Source: Tabrizicola caldifontis
GTDB lineage: Bacteria; Pseudomonadota; Alphaproteobacteria; Rhodobacterales; Rhodobacteraceae
Length of the DNA stretch: 64,000 nt
Assembly: GCF_004762095.1 (NCBI RefSeq)
Contig: NZ_SIJH01000011.1
Coordinates: 62,001-126,000 of the forward strand
Direction of reading: 5' to 3'
Part shown: one piece after another, positions 43,964 to 52,503 of the stretch
Layout of the letters: the number at the start of each line of letters is the position of its first letter
Position numbering within the stretch: position 1 is the stretch's first letter
Made by a program: the position numbers and the translations under genes
Notes under the pieces: generated by a model
Seen by the model: the letters and a program-made list of their open reading frames with translations, nothing else
Database searches by the model: none
What the model was told of the DNA's origin: nothing

Positions 43964-44375
43964 TCCATCCGACATAGACCGCACCGTCCGGACCGATCCG
44001 GCCAGTGACAGTGGTGCGAGAGCCAAGGTTCATGATCCGGATCACGTCGCCTGCCGACCCGCGGGCAAGTGCCCGGCCTTCCGTCGATATTGCAAGCGCG
44101 CCCGACAGGTAGATCAGCGGCACCACCTGGTTGCGGTCCACCAGAGCGGGAGGCCCGATGTCACCGGCGCGCACCGGCCGTCCGGCATGGATCGCCACGC
44201 GCGCCTCACGGCCGACGGCATCGGCCGGGTTGGCCAAGGCACCGGGAATATGGGCATCGACAATAGTCAGATCATCCGGGCTGATCAGCGCACGTGCCCG
44301 GATCGTCCGCGTGGCGACCACGCTATCTGCAAGGGCGGGTGATGCCGCCAGAAGCAGGGCAAGCACGCCCCTCAT
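43956..44375 (-). CDS. flgA: P-ring assembly chaperone FlgA
   Basis: The 139-residue periplasmic protein has a signal sequence (1-16), an SAF-like domain (VVATRTIRARALISPDDLTI, AHIPGALANPADAVGREAR) and the end IMNLGSRTTVTGRIG typical of FlgA, which helps FlgI polymerise around the rod. It is shorter than E. coli FlgA, about the size of the SAF core. The start overlaps the flgG stop by one base. Confidence 0.9.
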   Translation of the reverse strand: MRGVLALLLAASPALADSVVATRTIRARALISPDDLTIVDAHIPGALANPADAVGREARVAIHAGRPVRAGDIGPPALVDRNQVVPLIYLSGALAISTEGRALARGSAGDVIRIMNLGSRTTVTGRIGPDGAVYVGWND

Positions 44376-45160
44376 CAGCGCACCTGGGTGGTCGCGCCGA
44401 GCATCTGGTCGGCAGCGGTGATTACCTTGGCGTTCAGCTCATAGCCGCGCTGGGCCTTGATCAGCTCTGTCACCTCGCGCACTGCGTCCACCGAACTGGC
44501 TTCGAGATAGCCCTGCCGCAGTGTGCCCAATCCCTGCTGTCCGGGCGCGGCCGATAGCGCAGGGCCGGAAGCGGGGGTTTCAAGGAACTGGTTCGATCCT
44601 ATCGCCTCCAGACCCTTCTCGTTGGTGAAGGATGATAGTGTCAACTGTCCCAGAAGTTCGGGCTCCACCCTGTCGGCGAAATCGGCCCAGACCTCTCCGC
44701 CGGGGGTGATGGTCAGGCCTCGTGCGTCAGAGGGAATGGTGATACCTGGGACGACCGGATAGCCTTCCGAAGTCACGATCTGACCGTCGGCTGAACGTTT
44801 CAGCGCTCCGTCGCGGGTGTATGCGGTCTGACCCGACGGCAGTTGCACCTCGAAATAGCCGTTGCCGTCGATCGCAACGTCAAGATCGCCGCCGGTCGCG
44901 TCCAGTGACCCTTGTCCCGGGACCACCGAGACCGAGGCCGGGCGAACCCCCAGACCGATCTGTATGCCGGTCGGCAGCATGGAACCGTCCGCAGCCGAGA
45001 CGCTGCCCGGTCGCGCCATCTGCTGGTAATGCAGGTCGGCAAAGTCGGCGCGACGGGGGTTGTAGCCCGTGGTCGACATGTTGGCGAGGTTGTTCGCCAC
45101 CACATCCACCTTCATCTGCTGCGCCGACATTCCGGTGGCTGCGATGTGAAGTGCCTTCAT
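44375..45160 (-). CDS. flgG: Flagellar distal rod protein FlgG
   Basis: FlgG makes up the distal rod. The 261 residues start MKALHIAATGMSAQQMKVDVVANNLANMST, the shared rod/hook N-terminal signature with the ANNLAN motif, and end SVDAVREVTELIKAQRGYELNAKVITAADQML, the FlgE/F/G C-terminal motif. The size is standard. It is nine bases downstream of flgF. Confidence 0.97.
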   Translation of the reverse strand: MKALHIAATGMSAQQMKVDVVANNLANMSTTGYNPRRADFADLHYQQMARPGSVSAADGSMLPTGIQIGLGVRPASVSVVPGQGSLDATGGDLDVAIDGNGYFEVQLPSGQTAYTRDGALKRSADGQIVTSEGYPVVPGITIPSDARGLTITPGGEVWADFADRVEPELLGQLTLSSFTNEKGLEAIGSNQFLETPASGPALSAAPGQQGLGTLRQGYLEASSVDAVREVTELIKAQRGYELNAKVITAADQMLGATTQVR

Positions 45161-45169
45161 CCCAATCTC

Positions 45170-45877
45170 CTATCGGCCCAGCGTCTGGACCACGCTGCGG
45201 ACCAGCTCATCTTCGGCTTCCAAGAACTTCTGCCCCAGTTCGTAGGCACGCTGCACTTCGATCATCCGGGCGATTTCCGACATCGGCTCGACGTTGCTTT
45301 CCTCCAGCATGCCCTGCATGATCGCGCCGCCCTCAACCGGCTGCAGCGCCCCGCCGTCGAAAAGCGTGCCGGACTGGTGCCGCAGGGCGAGGGGATCGGC
45401 AGGCCGCCAGAGGCCGATCTGCGCTATGGGCTGGCCGTCTGCCGAAAGCGTGCCGTCATGCGCGATGGTCACCTTGGCGTCCGGCGGGACAATGACCGGT
45501 GCGCCCACGGCATCAAGCAGGCGATGGTTATCGGGGGTGACCAGCTCGCCTTCAGGGTTGAGCGCGAAGGAACCGGCGCGCGTCAGTCTTTCGCCCTGCG
45601 GTGTCTGGACTAGAAAGAACCCATCGCCCTGGATGGCAAGGTCGAACGCCCCGCCAGTCATGGTCAGCGTCGCCTGGCGCAGGTCGACGTGCCGTCCGCT
45701 GGCATGGGCCATGGACAACGACGGATCCCGATTCAGCGCCGCGACATGTTCGGAAAACACCACACCCTCGCGCCGGAAACCGGTGGTGGAGCTGTTGGCG
45801 ATATTGTTGGCCACCACCCCCATCTCGCGCATCAGGCCCGACTGGCGCGTCAGTGTGACATAGAGCGCCGCATCCAT
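45170..45877 (-). CDS. flgF: Flagellar proximal rod protein FlgF
   Basis: The 235-residue protein shares the rod signature (LMREMGVVANNIANSSTTGFRREG, about 15-38) and the C-terminal SNVEPMSEIARMIEVQRAYELGQKF. The shorter middle and the place before flgG identify it as FlgF. It starts three bases after fliQ in the same operon. Confidence 0.93.
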   Translation of the reverse strand: MDAALYVTLTRQSGLMREMGVVANNIANSSTTGFRREGVVFSEHVAALNRDPSLSMAHASGRHVDLRQATLTMTGGAFDLAIQGDGFFLVQTPQGERLTRAGSFALNPEGELVTPDNHRLLDAVGAPVIVPPDAKVTIAHDGTLSADGQPIAQIGLWRPADPLALRHQSGTLFDGGALQPVEGGAIMQGMLEESNVEPMSEIARMIEVQRAYELGQKFLEAEDELVRSVVQTLGR

Positions 45878-45880
45878 GGT

Positions 45881-46147
45881 TCAGCCCCCCGCGATCTGCG
45901 GCACGATCGTGCCCCGGAAGAAGGCCACCAGCGTCGAGGTCATGAAGCTCATCGAGGCCCAGAACACGACCAGCATCAGGGCAGCCTTCGGCACGAATGT
46001 CAGCGTCATCTCCTGGATCGAGGTCAACGCCTGGAACAGGCCCACAACAACGCCGGCAACCAGAGCCACTGTCAGCAGCGGTGCCGAGATCAGGACGGCG
46101 GTCCACAGACCCTGACGCATCACGTCAAAGATTGCGGCCTCGGTCAT
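45881..46147 (-). CDS. fliQ: Flagellar export gate protein FliQ
   Basis: FliQ is a two-helix component of the export gate. The 88 residues begin MTEAAIFDVMRQGLWTAV and include LLTVALVAGVVVGLFQALTSIQEMTL (about 25-50) and a second helix LMLVVFWASMSFM. ATG 46145-46147 overlaps the fliE stop. A longer frame to 46441 overlaps fliE and is rejected. Confidence 0.95.
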   Translation of the reverse strand: MTEAAIFDVMRQGLWTAVLISAPLLTVALVAGVVVGLFQALTSIQEMTLTFVPKAALMLVVFWASMSFMTSTLVAFFRGTIVPQIAGG

Positions 46148-46434
46148 ACCGGCATCCTCAGGATTTCCTGGTAGGCCTCGACTACCCGGTCGCGAACCGT
46201 GGCAACCGTTTCTACCGCCAACTGCGACGAGGCCAGCGCCTGAACCAGGGCATGCGGATCGGCGCCCCCTGACATCGCCGCGCGGGCGGTCGACTCGTGC
46301 TCCTGCAACGCGCCCATGAAGGTGTCTGCCAGTTTCGCCAGGCCATGGGCCGCTTCCCCCGTCTTCGATTGCGGTGCGGCGGCTGTGCGGGCGTTGGCAT
46401 ATGCCTGGCTGACGAAAGAGGTTTTCACATCCAT
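46144..46434 (-). CDS. fliE: Flagellar hook-basal body protein FliE
   Basis: This 96-residue helical protein is the FliE adaptor that joins the MS ring and export gate to the rod. It shows the typical DTFMGALQEHESTARAAMSGGADPHAL and the end SQLAVETVATVRDRVVEAYQEILRMPV. The start is 12 bases after the flgC stop on the coding strand, inside the same operon. Confidence 0.94.
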   Translation of the reverse strand: MDVKTSFVSQAYANARTAAAPQSKTGEAAHGLAKLADTFMGALQEHESTARAAMSGGADPHALVQALASSQLAVETVATVRDRVVEAYQEILRMPV

Positions 46435-46446
46435 GCTGCATCTTCC

Positions 46447-46830
46447 CTATCGGCGCAGAAGGTCGAACAGGCTTTGCGTCATCTGACGTGCCTGGTCGAA
46501 CATCCTGAGGTTTGCCTCGTAGCTGCGTTGCGCTTCGCGAGCGTCGGAAATTTCGATCACCAGATCGACGTTCGATCCGTCGTAGTGACCGGTCTCATCG
46601 GCCAATGGATGGCCAGGATCATAGATTTTGGGCAGGTCGCTCTGGTCCAGACGCACCCGCCCGGGTTCGACCAGGCCAGTGTCCATCGCCTGGCGGAAGG
46701 TCACGACCTTGCGGTGATAGCCGGGCGTATCGGCATTGGCGATGTTCTCCGATACATGACGCAGGCGCATCGCCTGCGCCTCCATCCCTGCGGCCGCAAA
46801 GGAAAGCGAGCTGTTCAGATCGTTCCCCAT
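46447..46830 (-). CDS. flgC: Flagellar proximal rod protein FlgC
   Basis: The 127-residue protein has the rod motif RLRHVSENIANADTPGYHRK (about 23-42) and YDPGHPLADETGHYDGSNVDLVIE, the P-x-HPxAD-x-xGxV segment of FlgC, then REAQRSYEANLRMFDQARQM. ATG 46828-46830 was chosen; the frame opens nine residues earlier without support. Confidence 0.95.
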   Translation of the reverse strand: MGNDLNSSLSFAAAGMEAQAMRLRHVSENIANADTPGYHRKVVTFRQAMDTGLVEPGRVRLDQSDLPKIYDPGHPLADETGHYDGSNVDLVIEISDAREAQRSYEANLRMFDQARQMTQSLFDLLRR

Positions 46831-46840
46831 GTGCGGCCCC

Positions 46841-47224
46841 CTATCGCGACCGGCCAAGGCTGGCGCGGATCACGTCCGACGTCGCCCGATAGATCGCAAG
46901 CGCCATGTCGTGGCTTTGCCGCACCTCGACGGACTTCACCATCTCACCTTCGAGCGAGACCGTGTTCCCGTTCGGCGACTCGCGGCCAGGAGCTGTCTGG
47001 GGAGTCAGGGCAAAGTTCCCTGCAGGGGTCCGCAAGTGCCCCGGCCGCGTGGCCCGCATTTCCCCGCCTTCGGAGGCAAGGACGCTGGCGAAACTCGGCA
47101 GATCCTGCGCCTTGTAGCCCGGCGTATCGGCATGCGCGATGTTTCTTGCGATCACCGCCATCCGCGCCCCGGAGTGCGCGGCAAGCGCCTGAGCCATGCG
47201 GGCAAGTTCCAGTTTTTCGAACAT
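46841..47224 (-). CDS. flgB: Flagellar proximal rod protein FlgB
   Basis: The 127-residue protein begins MFEKLELARMAQALAAHSGAR, has VIARNIAHADTPGYKAQDLPSF (about 25-46) and a late NGNTVSLEGEMVKSVEVRQSHDMALA, as in FlgB. It is the first gene of the nine-gene minus-strand basal-body operon. The 84-bp gap to the divergent fliI contains one CTTAAG but no spaced CtrA-type pair. Confidence 0.94.
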   Translation of the reverse strand: MFEKLELARMAQALAAHSGARMAVIARNIAHADTPGYKAQDLPSFASVLASEGGEMRATRPGHLRTPAGNFALTPQTAPGRESPNGNTVSLEGEMVKSVEVRQSHDMALAIYRATSDVIRASLGRSR

Positions 47225-47308
47225 CGGGGCTTCTCCCTCGACCTGTTTCACCAAGGCTTAAGGGTGATTCCTTTAGAAACAATTGAGGGCGAACAAACGG
47301 AGAATCCG

Positions 47309-48619
47309 GTGTCAGGGTTGTTCGATGGCCTTCTGGCCGAAACTGCCGGAAGCGTGCCGGTTCGAATGGTGGGCCGCGTGGCGGAAACCCGTCGCGGCCT
47401 GGTGCAGGTGGCTGGTCTTCGGGGGGCGGCCATCGGAGACCACGTTGTGATCCACAGCCGCGACGGGATTTCCCAAGGCGAGGTTCTGCGCCTCAGCCCA
47501 GGCCTGTGCACCGTTCTGCCCGCCACGACAGGAGAGGGGATGGCGATCGGCGACCGGGTTGAGCTGGTCGGAAGCGCTGCCATCGCGCCAGACGACAGCT
47601 GGATCGGCCGGATCGTCGATCCGTCGGGCCGGCCCCTTGACGGTCGCCCCCTGCTGCGGGGCCGCGCTTCCCGGCCCCTGTGCGCACCGGCGCCCGCCGC
47701 GGCGACGCGGCGTCGCCTGGGTGAAAGGCTGTCAACGGGGATCGCGGTCTTCGACACGCTGCTGCCTCTGGTCCGTGGCCAGCGGATCGGACTTTTCGCG
47801 GGCTCGGGGGTTGGCAAGTCTTCTCTTCTGGCGCGGTTCGCTCGTGGGGTGGAGGCGGACATGGCGGTCATCGCGCTGGTCGGTGAACGAGGACGCGAGC
47901 TGCGCGAGTTCACGGAGCGCGTCCTCGGCCCCGATGGCATGGCGCGAAGCGTGGTTGTCGCCGCAACGTCCGACCAGTCCCCCCTGATGCGGCGGAAGTG
48001 TGCGCTTGCGGCCATGGTTGTGGCCGAGCATTTCCGTGATCAGGGCTTGCACGTCCTGCTGCTAGTGGATTCCGTCACCCGCTTTGCCGAGGCGCATCGC
48101 GAAGTGGCTCTGGCTGGAGGCGAAGAGGCATCCTTGCGCGGCTATCCCGCCTCTCTCACCCAGGCGATCATGGGCCTGGCCGAGCGGGCCGGTCCCGGCC
48201 CCGAGGGGGCAGGGGATATCACGGCGGTCTTTTCCGTTCTTGTGGCCGGCTCCGACATGGAGGAGCCGGTGGCCGATATCCTGCGCGGGGTGCTGGATGG
48301 CCATGTGGTTCTGGATCGTCGAATTGCCGAACGGGGCCGATTTCCGGCCATCGATCTCTTGCGGTCAGTCAGCCGGTCGTTGCCCGATGCGGCCACCGAG
48401 GCAGAAAACGACCTGATCGGCGATGCCCGGCGCCTGCTGGGGGCCTACGACCGGGCAGAACTGATGATCCAGGCCGGGCTTTATGCTGCCGGAACCGACC
48501 CTGTGATCGACCGCGCGATCAGGCTGTGGCCTGCGCTGGATCACTTCCTGGCCGAAGCCGCCCCGGCCGGAGGGCCGGCGGAAAGTTTCGCGCGCCTGCG
48601 TGCCCTGCTTGCCGAGTGA
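47309..48619 (+). CDS. fliI: Flagellum-specific ATPase FliI
   Basis: FliI is the hexameric ATPase of the export apparatus. The 436 residues have Walker A GSGVGKSS (165-172), Walker B VLLLVD (249-254), GERGRELREF (192-201) and SLRGYPASLTQAI. I chose GTG 47309, which follows ACGGAG, because it gives a normal N-terminus; the open frame extends upstream opposite flgB and is rejected. It stands alone in its direction, divergent from flgB. Confidence 0.95.
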   Translation: MSGLFDGLLAETAGSVPVRMVGRVAETRRGLVQVAGLRGAAIGDHVVIHSRDGISQGEVLRLSPGLCTVLPATTGEGMAIGDRVELVGSAAIAPDDSWIGRIVDPSGRPLDGRPLLRGRASRPLCAPAPAAATRRRLGERLSTGIAVFDTLLPLVRGQRIGLFAGSGVGKSSLLARFARGVEADMAVIALVGERGRELREFTERVLGPDGMARSVVVAATSDQSPLMRRKCALAAMVVAEHFRDQGLHVLLLVDSVTRFAEAHREVALAGGEEASLRGYPASLTQAIMGLAERAGPGPEGAGDITAVFSVLVAGSDMEEPVADILRGVLDGHVVLDRRIAERGRFPAIDLLRSVSRSLPDAATEAENDLIGDARRLLGAYDRAELMIQAGLYAAGTDPVIDRAIRLWPALDHFLAEAAPAGGPAESFARLRALLAE

Positions 48620-48759
48620 TTCAGACAATCCGGGCTGACCGGCCGTTTCCCAGGGCACGGGCCGCCCTGTCGGCTGGAAGCATCAGGCACGCCGGCGGTG
48701 GGCCCGATTGCAAGGGCCGTGCTGGCGCCACGCAACCGATTTCCGGGTGAGACGTTACA

Positions 48760-48780
48760 CCCGATGCGTTTCGCATCGGG
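48760..48780. terminator. Perfect hairpin between convergent fliI and DUF1217 gene
   Basis: CCCGATGCG (48760-48768) pairs with CGCATCGGG (48772-48780) around TTT. It lies in the 208-bp gap between two convergent genes. The absence of a T run leaves a bidirectional terminator or a repeat element as readings; I see nothing else coding in the gap. Confidence 0.5.
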
Positions 48781-48827
48781 CTGTCCGGGGGCCGGAGCCG
48801 TGCGATCCATGGTCAAAGCCCGCAGCC

Positions 48828-49619
48828 TCAACGACGCATGAGCATCAGCGCGATGGCAGCCAGGGACGAGCTTGCCTGCTGTTCCTGCACCTGGGCGCCC
48901 AAGTGAAAGCGTCGGATCAGCGATTCAAGCCTGGCAGGATCACTGAACTGGCTTACAGTCGATGCGCCGAAGACCGCCCGCATCTTGTCGCGAAGGGTTG
49001 TGACCTGCTGGTCGATGTCGATTGCCGCAAGGCTATTGGGCAGGCCGAGTGCCTTTTGCACCACTTCGCGCAAAGGCGGGCTGCCCAGGATCGTATACCA
49101 TTTCGCGGTCTCGCTGCCGGACCGGGAGGCAATCTCGGGCAATTCGCGCTCTGCATGCAGGGCCAGGCGGAAGGCATTGTTCTGTTCGCCTACTGCCGCC
49201 TCGAAGCTGCGGCTGCGATACTGGGCAAAGATCTCGTCAGGAAAGGTGGAGATTCTTGTGCGTGGCACCGGGAAATCGCCGAAGCCGAAAGCCGCGCAAA
49301 GCTTATGGTACTGCTTGTTGGCCAGCCGGTTCGCAAGACTGCCTTCCCGCAGGGTTCCCCCTTCAAGCACCTGCCTGATGAAGGCACGATTGTTCACGTC
49401 GCCTTCAAGCCCGAATGCGGTCAGGGCAATCTGCAAGAGCCGCCTGTCAGAGACCAGTTGCTCAGCCGTCTCGATCTTGCCGATCCGGTCGCGAAAATAG
49501 GCTTCATCCCGCTTTAGGACGGGTGAAGCCAACTGTGCCGCCTGCTGACGCTGCAGCGTCCTCTTTAGGAAACCCCAGCCGCCATAGCCGGACATCGGCA
49601 ATAATGGCTGGAAGCTCAT
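48828..49619 (-). CDS. DUF1217 flagellar protein
   Basis: A 263-residue protein with PLLPMSGYGGWGFLKRTLQRQ at the start, then KRDEAYFRDRIGKIETAEQLVSDRR and LQIALTAFGLEGDVNNRAFI, and SETAKWYTILGSPPLREVVQKALGLP. These match DUF1217, found only in alphaproteobacterial flagellar clusters. The function is unknown; a role in rod or hook export has been considered. Its ATG overlaps the flbT stop. Confidence 0.85.
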   Translation of the reverse strand: MSFQPLLPMSGYGGWGFLKRTLQRQQAAQLASPVLKRDEAYFRDRIGKIETAEQLVSDRRLLQIALTAFGLEGDVNNRAFIRQVLEGGTLREGSLANRLANKQYHKLCAAFGFGDFPVPRTRISTFPDEIFAQYRSRSFEAAVGEQNNAFRLALHAERELPEIASRSGSETAKWYTILGSPPLREVVQKALGLPNSLAAIDIDQQVTTLRDKMRAVFGASTVSQFSDPARLESLIRRFHLGAQVQEQQASSSLAAIALMLMRR

Positions 49620-50023
49620 GGTCGTGCCGAAGCGACCAGCAGTCGCTCTTCCCTGGGTAGCAGGCTGCGAAGCGCCTTCAGTGCCTGGTAATGCTGATCT
49701 TCAAGAACCGCGCGGCTGGCCAGGGCCAGTTGGGTGCGGCTGTCATTGTCGGTCAGGGCCTGACTGAGATGTTCGATCCCGCGAAGGAGCTGCAGCCGGG
49801 CCTCGGCCGGATCGGCATCGCCCGACAATACAAGCTGCGCGATGTAGCACACGCGACGGACCGGAGTGTTGACCTCACCCGGATGGATGGCGTCGCGCAG
49901 TCGAAGGATATTGGCATTCGGGGTCATGATGGCCAGACGCGACCTCTTTTCCCCATTCTTCACTACGGCGCCATTGATCAGCACCCGTTCATGCGGCCCG
50001 AGTTTCAGCACGAGGCCGGTCAT
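49616..50023 (-). CDS. flbT: Flagellin translation repressor FlbT
   Basis: FlbT binds the 5' untranslated region of flagellin mRNA and destabilises it until the hook is finished. The 135-residue protein has LKLGPHERVLINGAVVKNGEKRSRL (about 6-30), PVRRVCYIAQLVLSGD and the C-terminal helix LKALRSLLPREERLL. It overlaps flaF by four bases, the usual flaF-flbT order. Confidence 0.95.
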   Translation of the reverse strand: MTGLVLKLGPHERVLINGAVVKNGEKRSRLAIMTPNANILRLRDAIHPGEVNTPVRRVCYIAQLVLSGDADPAEARLQLLRGIEHLSQALTDNDSRTQLALASRAVLEDQHYQALKALRSLLPREERLLVASARP

Positions 50024-50391
50024 GTCGTGCCCCCCGCTCCTCGCAGGCCGCGCATCACGGCCGTGTTGATTTCGGTCAGGACAGCGACACTGGCCTTGCC
50101 GTCCAGCACAGATCGGCTGTGCCGGCTGGCAAACTCGTAAAGATAGAACAGTCTCGCCCGCAGTGCCGCGGGCAAATTGTTTCCGGGAAGTGCCACATCG
50201 GCGGCAAGCGCGGACCAGAGTTGCAGGTTATCGGTCACGGCGCGCACAAGGCCGGGAAAATCGGCCTCGCGGTTCGACCAGGCAGAATGCAGCCGACGGG
50301 TGATCTGTGCCAGTAGATCGTATTCGACCGATCGGTGCGAACGCGTAGGTGCTTCCTGATGAGCATATGCGATTGGGGCTTGATGGGACAT
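50020..50391 (-). CDS. flaF: Flagellin synthesis regulator FlaF
   Basis: FlaF is needed for flagellin secretion and acts with FlbT. The 123 residues include EYDLLAQITRRLHSAW (about 23-38), NLQLWSALAADVALPGNNLP and LRARLFYLYEFASRHSRSVLDG, the FlaF signature. It lies 68 bases after fliC, behind a strong hairpin at 50427-50452 that may lower its expression relative to flagellin. Confidence 0.95.
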   Translation of the reverse strand: MSHQAPIAYAHQEAPTRSHRSVEYDLLAQITRRLHSAWSNREADFPGLVRAVTDNLQLWSALAADVALPGNNLPAALRARLFYLYEFASRHSRSVLDGKASVAVLTEINTAVMRGLRGAGGTT

Positions 50392-50426
50392 CGGGGTTCC
50401 GTCGGTTCGAAGCTCTGGAAGGGTGC

Positions 50427-50452
50427 GGGCCGCGGCGCGTCAGCCGCGGCCC
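50427..50452 (-). terminator. Strong hairpin between fliC and flaF
   Basis: GGGCCGCGGC (50427-50436) pairs perfectly with GCCGCGGCCC (50443-50452), loop GCGTCA. It begins eight bases after the fliC stop on the coding strand. Little T follows, so it may be a partial terminator or an mRNA 3'-end stabiliser that lets fliC be expressed above flaF-flbT. Confidence 0.6.
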
Positions 50453-50459
50453 CGAACGC

Positions 50460-51668
50460 TTAGCGGAACAGAGAGAGAAGACCCTGCGGCTGCTGGTTTG
50501 CAATCGACAGCGCCTGGGTGGCCAGCTGCTGTTGGACCTGCAGCGCCTGTAGCCTGGCCGAGGCTTCCTCCATGTCGGTATCGACCATGGCGCCGATCCC
50601 GGTCCTGAGCGAATCGGTCAGCTGCCCGACGAATTCGCTCTGGATCTCGATGCGCTTCTGTGCCGAGCCGAACGCAGCCGCGGCGTCGATCGCCGTCTGG
50701 AGCATCCCCTCGATCGCCCCGAGAGCACTTGCTGGGGCATTCACCACGTCGATGCCGTGTAGCCCGGCCAGACCGCCGGTGCCTCGGCTGGCGGAAACCG
50801 AAACATCGGCTGCCTGGTTCGTGTTGTTCGCGATTTGCAGGGCGCCGCTCGACAGGGACAGGGTGAAGTCGCTGTCGGACAGGCCATTCGCGGTCAGGGC
50901 GTTCTTGAGGCCCGCAACCAGCGAATCTGCGGTGTCGCCCTGCTGCACAACATAGCGGCCTTCAACCGAGCCGACCCTGAGCGAAACCGAGTCACCTGCG
51001 ATCAGAGCGGTCAGCGTGGCGGGATCCGCACTTGGCGCGTTCGATGCCAGGGCACCCCCACCCCCCTGGAAGGTAAAGCCGTTCAGCGTGACCGGAGTTC
51101 CGGTCACCACGCTTGTGGCCGACAGCGTTCCAAGACCGCCGCCTGTCAGCGCGCTGCCCGCCGTGGTAGACAGATTCTGTGCCGTCACTTCGATATTGGC
51201 CGATGTCACGCCTGACTGCGACCGGTCGAGCGAGGAAAGCACATTGACCGTGGACTTGGATCCGTCCACCAGGTTCAGCCCGTTGAACTGCGCCGCGCCG
51301 ACGACGGATTCGATCTGCTTGGTCAGCGCCTTGATGTCGGTGTCGATCTTGCCGCGGTCGACGTTCTCGGCCTGGGCGGCGACGATCTTGCCTTTCATCT
51401 CGGTCAGCAGCTTGGTCACCGATTCCGCTGCCGACCGGGCGACGGTCAGCGTCGCATTCCCTACGGCGAGGCTGTCGGAGATGCCCTTGAAGCCCTGGAC
51501 ATCAGATTCCATCACCTTCGAGATTGCCCAGACTGCGGCATTGTCCTTGGCGGTAGCCACGCTCTTGCCGATGGAAATATCGGCCTGCGTCTTGTTGAGG
51601 TTGGCGTTAATGCCCTTCATCGTCTGGAGGGCAACCATTGCACTGGTATTGGTCAGAAGCGACGACAT
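50460..51668 (-). CDS. fliC: Flagellin
   Basis: The filament subunit has 402 residues. The conserved N-terminal helices (NTSAMVALQTMKGINANLNK, about 6-25; SIGKSVATAKDNAAVWAISK) and the C-terminal DMEEASARLQALQVQQQLATQALSIANQQPQGLLSLFR-type end form D0/D1; the central 150-310 region is variable and rich in Ser, Thr and Gly. ATG 51666-51668 follows AAGGA. Expression is probably controlled by FlaF/FlbT and by the CtrA-like element at 51817-51831. Confidence 0.96.
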   Translation of the reverse strand: MSSLLTNTSAMVALQTMKGINANLNKTQADISIGKSVATAKDNAAVWAISKVMESDVQGFKGISDSLAVGNATLTVARSAAESVTKLLTEMKGKIVAAQAENVDRGKIDTDIKALTKQIESVVGAAQFNGLNLVDGSKSTVNVLSSLDRSQSGVTSANIEVTAQNLSTTAGSALTGGGLGTLSATSVVTGTPVTLNGFTFQGGGGALASNAPSADPATLTALIAGDSVSLRVGSVEGRYVVQQGDTADSLVAGLKNALTANGLSDSDFTLSLSSGALQIANNTNQAADVSVSASRGTGGLAGLHGIDVVNAPASALGAIEGMLQTAIDAAAAFGSAQKRIEIQSEFVGQLTDSLRTGIGAMVDTDMEEASARLQALQVQQQLATQALSIANQQPQGLLSLFR

Positions 51669-51816
51669 TTCTGTTTCCTTCACGAATGGCCGCAGGTTTC
51701 ACGGCCGCGAATGCCACGTCTGAATGTGGCGGGACGGGCCTTCTGTCCGATGCCGCCGGCTGGGCCGGAAGCGCCGCCCCGTCATGAGGCGCGAGGACAG
51801 TGAAGCGTCCAAGGTT

Positions 51817-51831
51817 CTAACCAATCCCTAA
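51817..51831 (-). promoter_or_regulatory. CtrA-like box upstream of fliC
   Basis: On the minus strand TTAG-GGATTGG-TTAG is a perfect direct repeat with the CtrA spacing, differing from TTAA-N7-TTAA at the last base of each half. It lies 149 bases before the fliC start in a 198-bp gap that otherwise has no ORF. The distance implies a long leader, as expected if FlbT binds the 5' region. Confidence 0.4.
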
Positions 51832-51866
51832 CTCCGCCGCGTGAAGTGCCGGGCATTCTAGAAAAA

Positions 51867-52181
51867 TCAGAACCGTCCCAGGGCCGAGGACGTGCCGTCG
51901 CCGACCTCGGCCCGCCGGCCGCGCGAATCATAGGTGGTCAGCGTCGGGCTGGTGGTGATTTCGGTCAGCCTGCCCAGCGCGGCCTTCACACCGCGCGCGG
52001 CGGCTTCAAGCAGGCGGGCATTTCGCTCGGCCTTCTGCTGCAGGCGCTCTGCGGTCGCCTTGTCGGGTAACGAAAGCGTCTGGGCCTGTGCCTCGATGCC
52101 GGTTCCTATCCGTTCAAGCGCGGCCAGGTCGCCTGCAAGAAGTGCATCCCGGGCCTCGTCCAGAAGGTCTTCAATCGCCAT
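51867..52181 (-). CDS. FlgN-like flagellar chaperone
   Basis: A 104-residue helical protein (LLDEARDALLAGDLAALERI, ATAERLQQKAERNARLLEAA) with the tail LTTYDSRGRRAEV. This is the pattern of small alphaproteobacterial FlgN-type proteins, which carry hook-junction proteins FlgK and FlgL to the export gate. Its start overlaps the stop of the rod-binding gene by 11 bases. FlgK and FlgL are elsewhere. Confidence 0.7.
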   Translation of the reverse strand: MAIEDLLDEARDALLAGDLAALERIGTGIEAQAQTLSLPDKATAERLQQKAERNARLLEAAARGVKAALGRLTEITTSPTLTTYDSRGRRAEVGDGTSSALGRF

Positions 52182-52455
52182 CGCCGGTTCCTTTCGCCAC
52201 CATTGCCTCGAAGATCGTCCGGGCCAGCCCTATTCCCCCTGCGCTTGCCATCAGCCGCGCCTGTTCGTGCCGCAGGAACGAGGCGAACTGTGCCTCTCCG
52301 GAACCGCCGGAGAAGGAACCTGCTGCGCCGCCCAGGCCGGCATGGGCCAGCATCGCGGCCAGAAAGACGGTCTCGAGTTCCTGTGCCTTAGCGAATGCGC
52401 GGTCGTAGCGGCCAGTTGATGCCAAGGCCGGGGTCGGGACGGAGTTCGTGTGCAT
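52171..52455 (-). CDS. flgJ: Rod-binding protein, FlgJ N-terminal domain type
   Basis: The 94-residue protein carries the FlgJ rod-binding domain alone: AKAQELETVFLAAMLAHAGLG (about 22-42) and EAQFASFLRHEQARLMASAGGIGLA. It caps the growing rod. There is no muramidase part, so the transglycosylase at 37778 is the likely partner. ATG 52453-52455 has GAGAGAG upstream; ATG 52468-52470 is possible. Confidence 0.8.
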   Translation of the reverse strand: MHTNSVPTPALASTGRYDRAFAKAQELETVFLAAMLAHAGLGGAAGSFSGGSGEAQFASFLRHEQARLMASAGGIGLARTIFEAMVAKGTGDGD

Positions 52456-52503
52456 GAACGGCTCTCTCATCGGTCGGAATTTACGCGACAATCTGCGACG
52501 GCA

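Noticed and set aside
47225-47308. A CtrA box between flgB and fliI
   Set aside because: TTAA at 47258 and TTAG follow with 11 bases between, not seven; the spacing does not fit.
46829-47308. A 160-codon N-terminal extension of FliI
   Set aside because: It lies opposite flgB and the intergenic region, and FliI proteins begin about where GTG 47309 places them.
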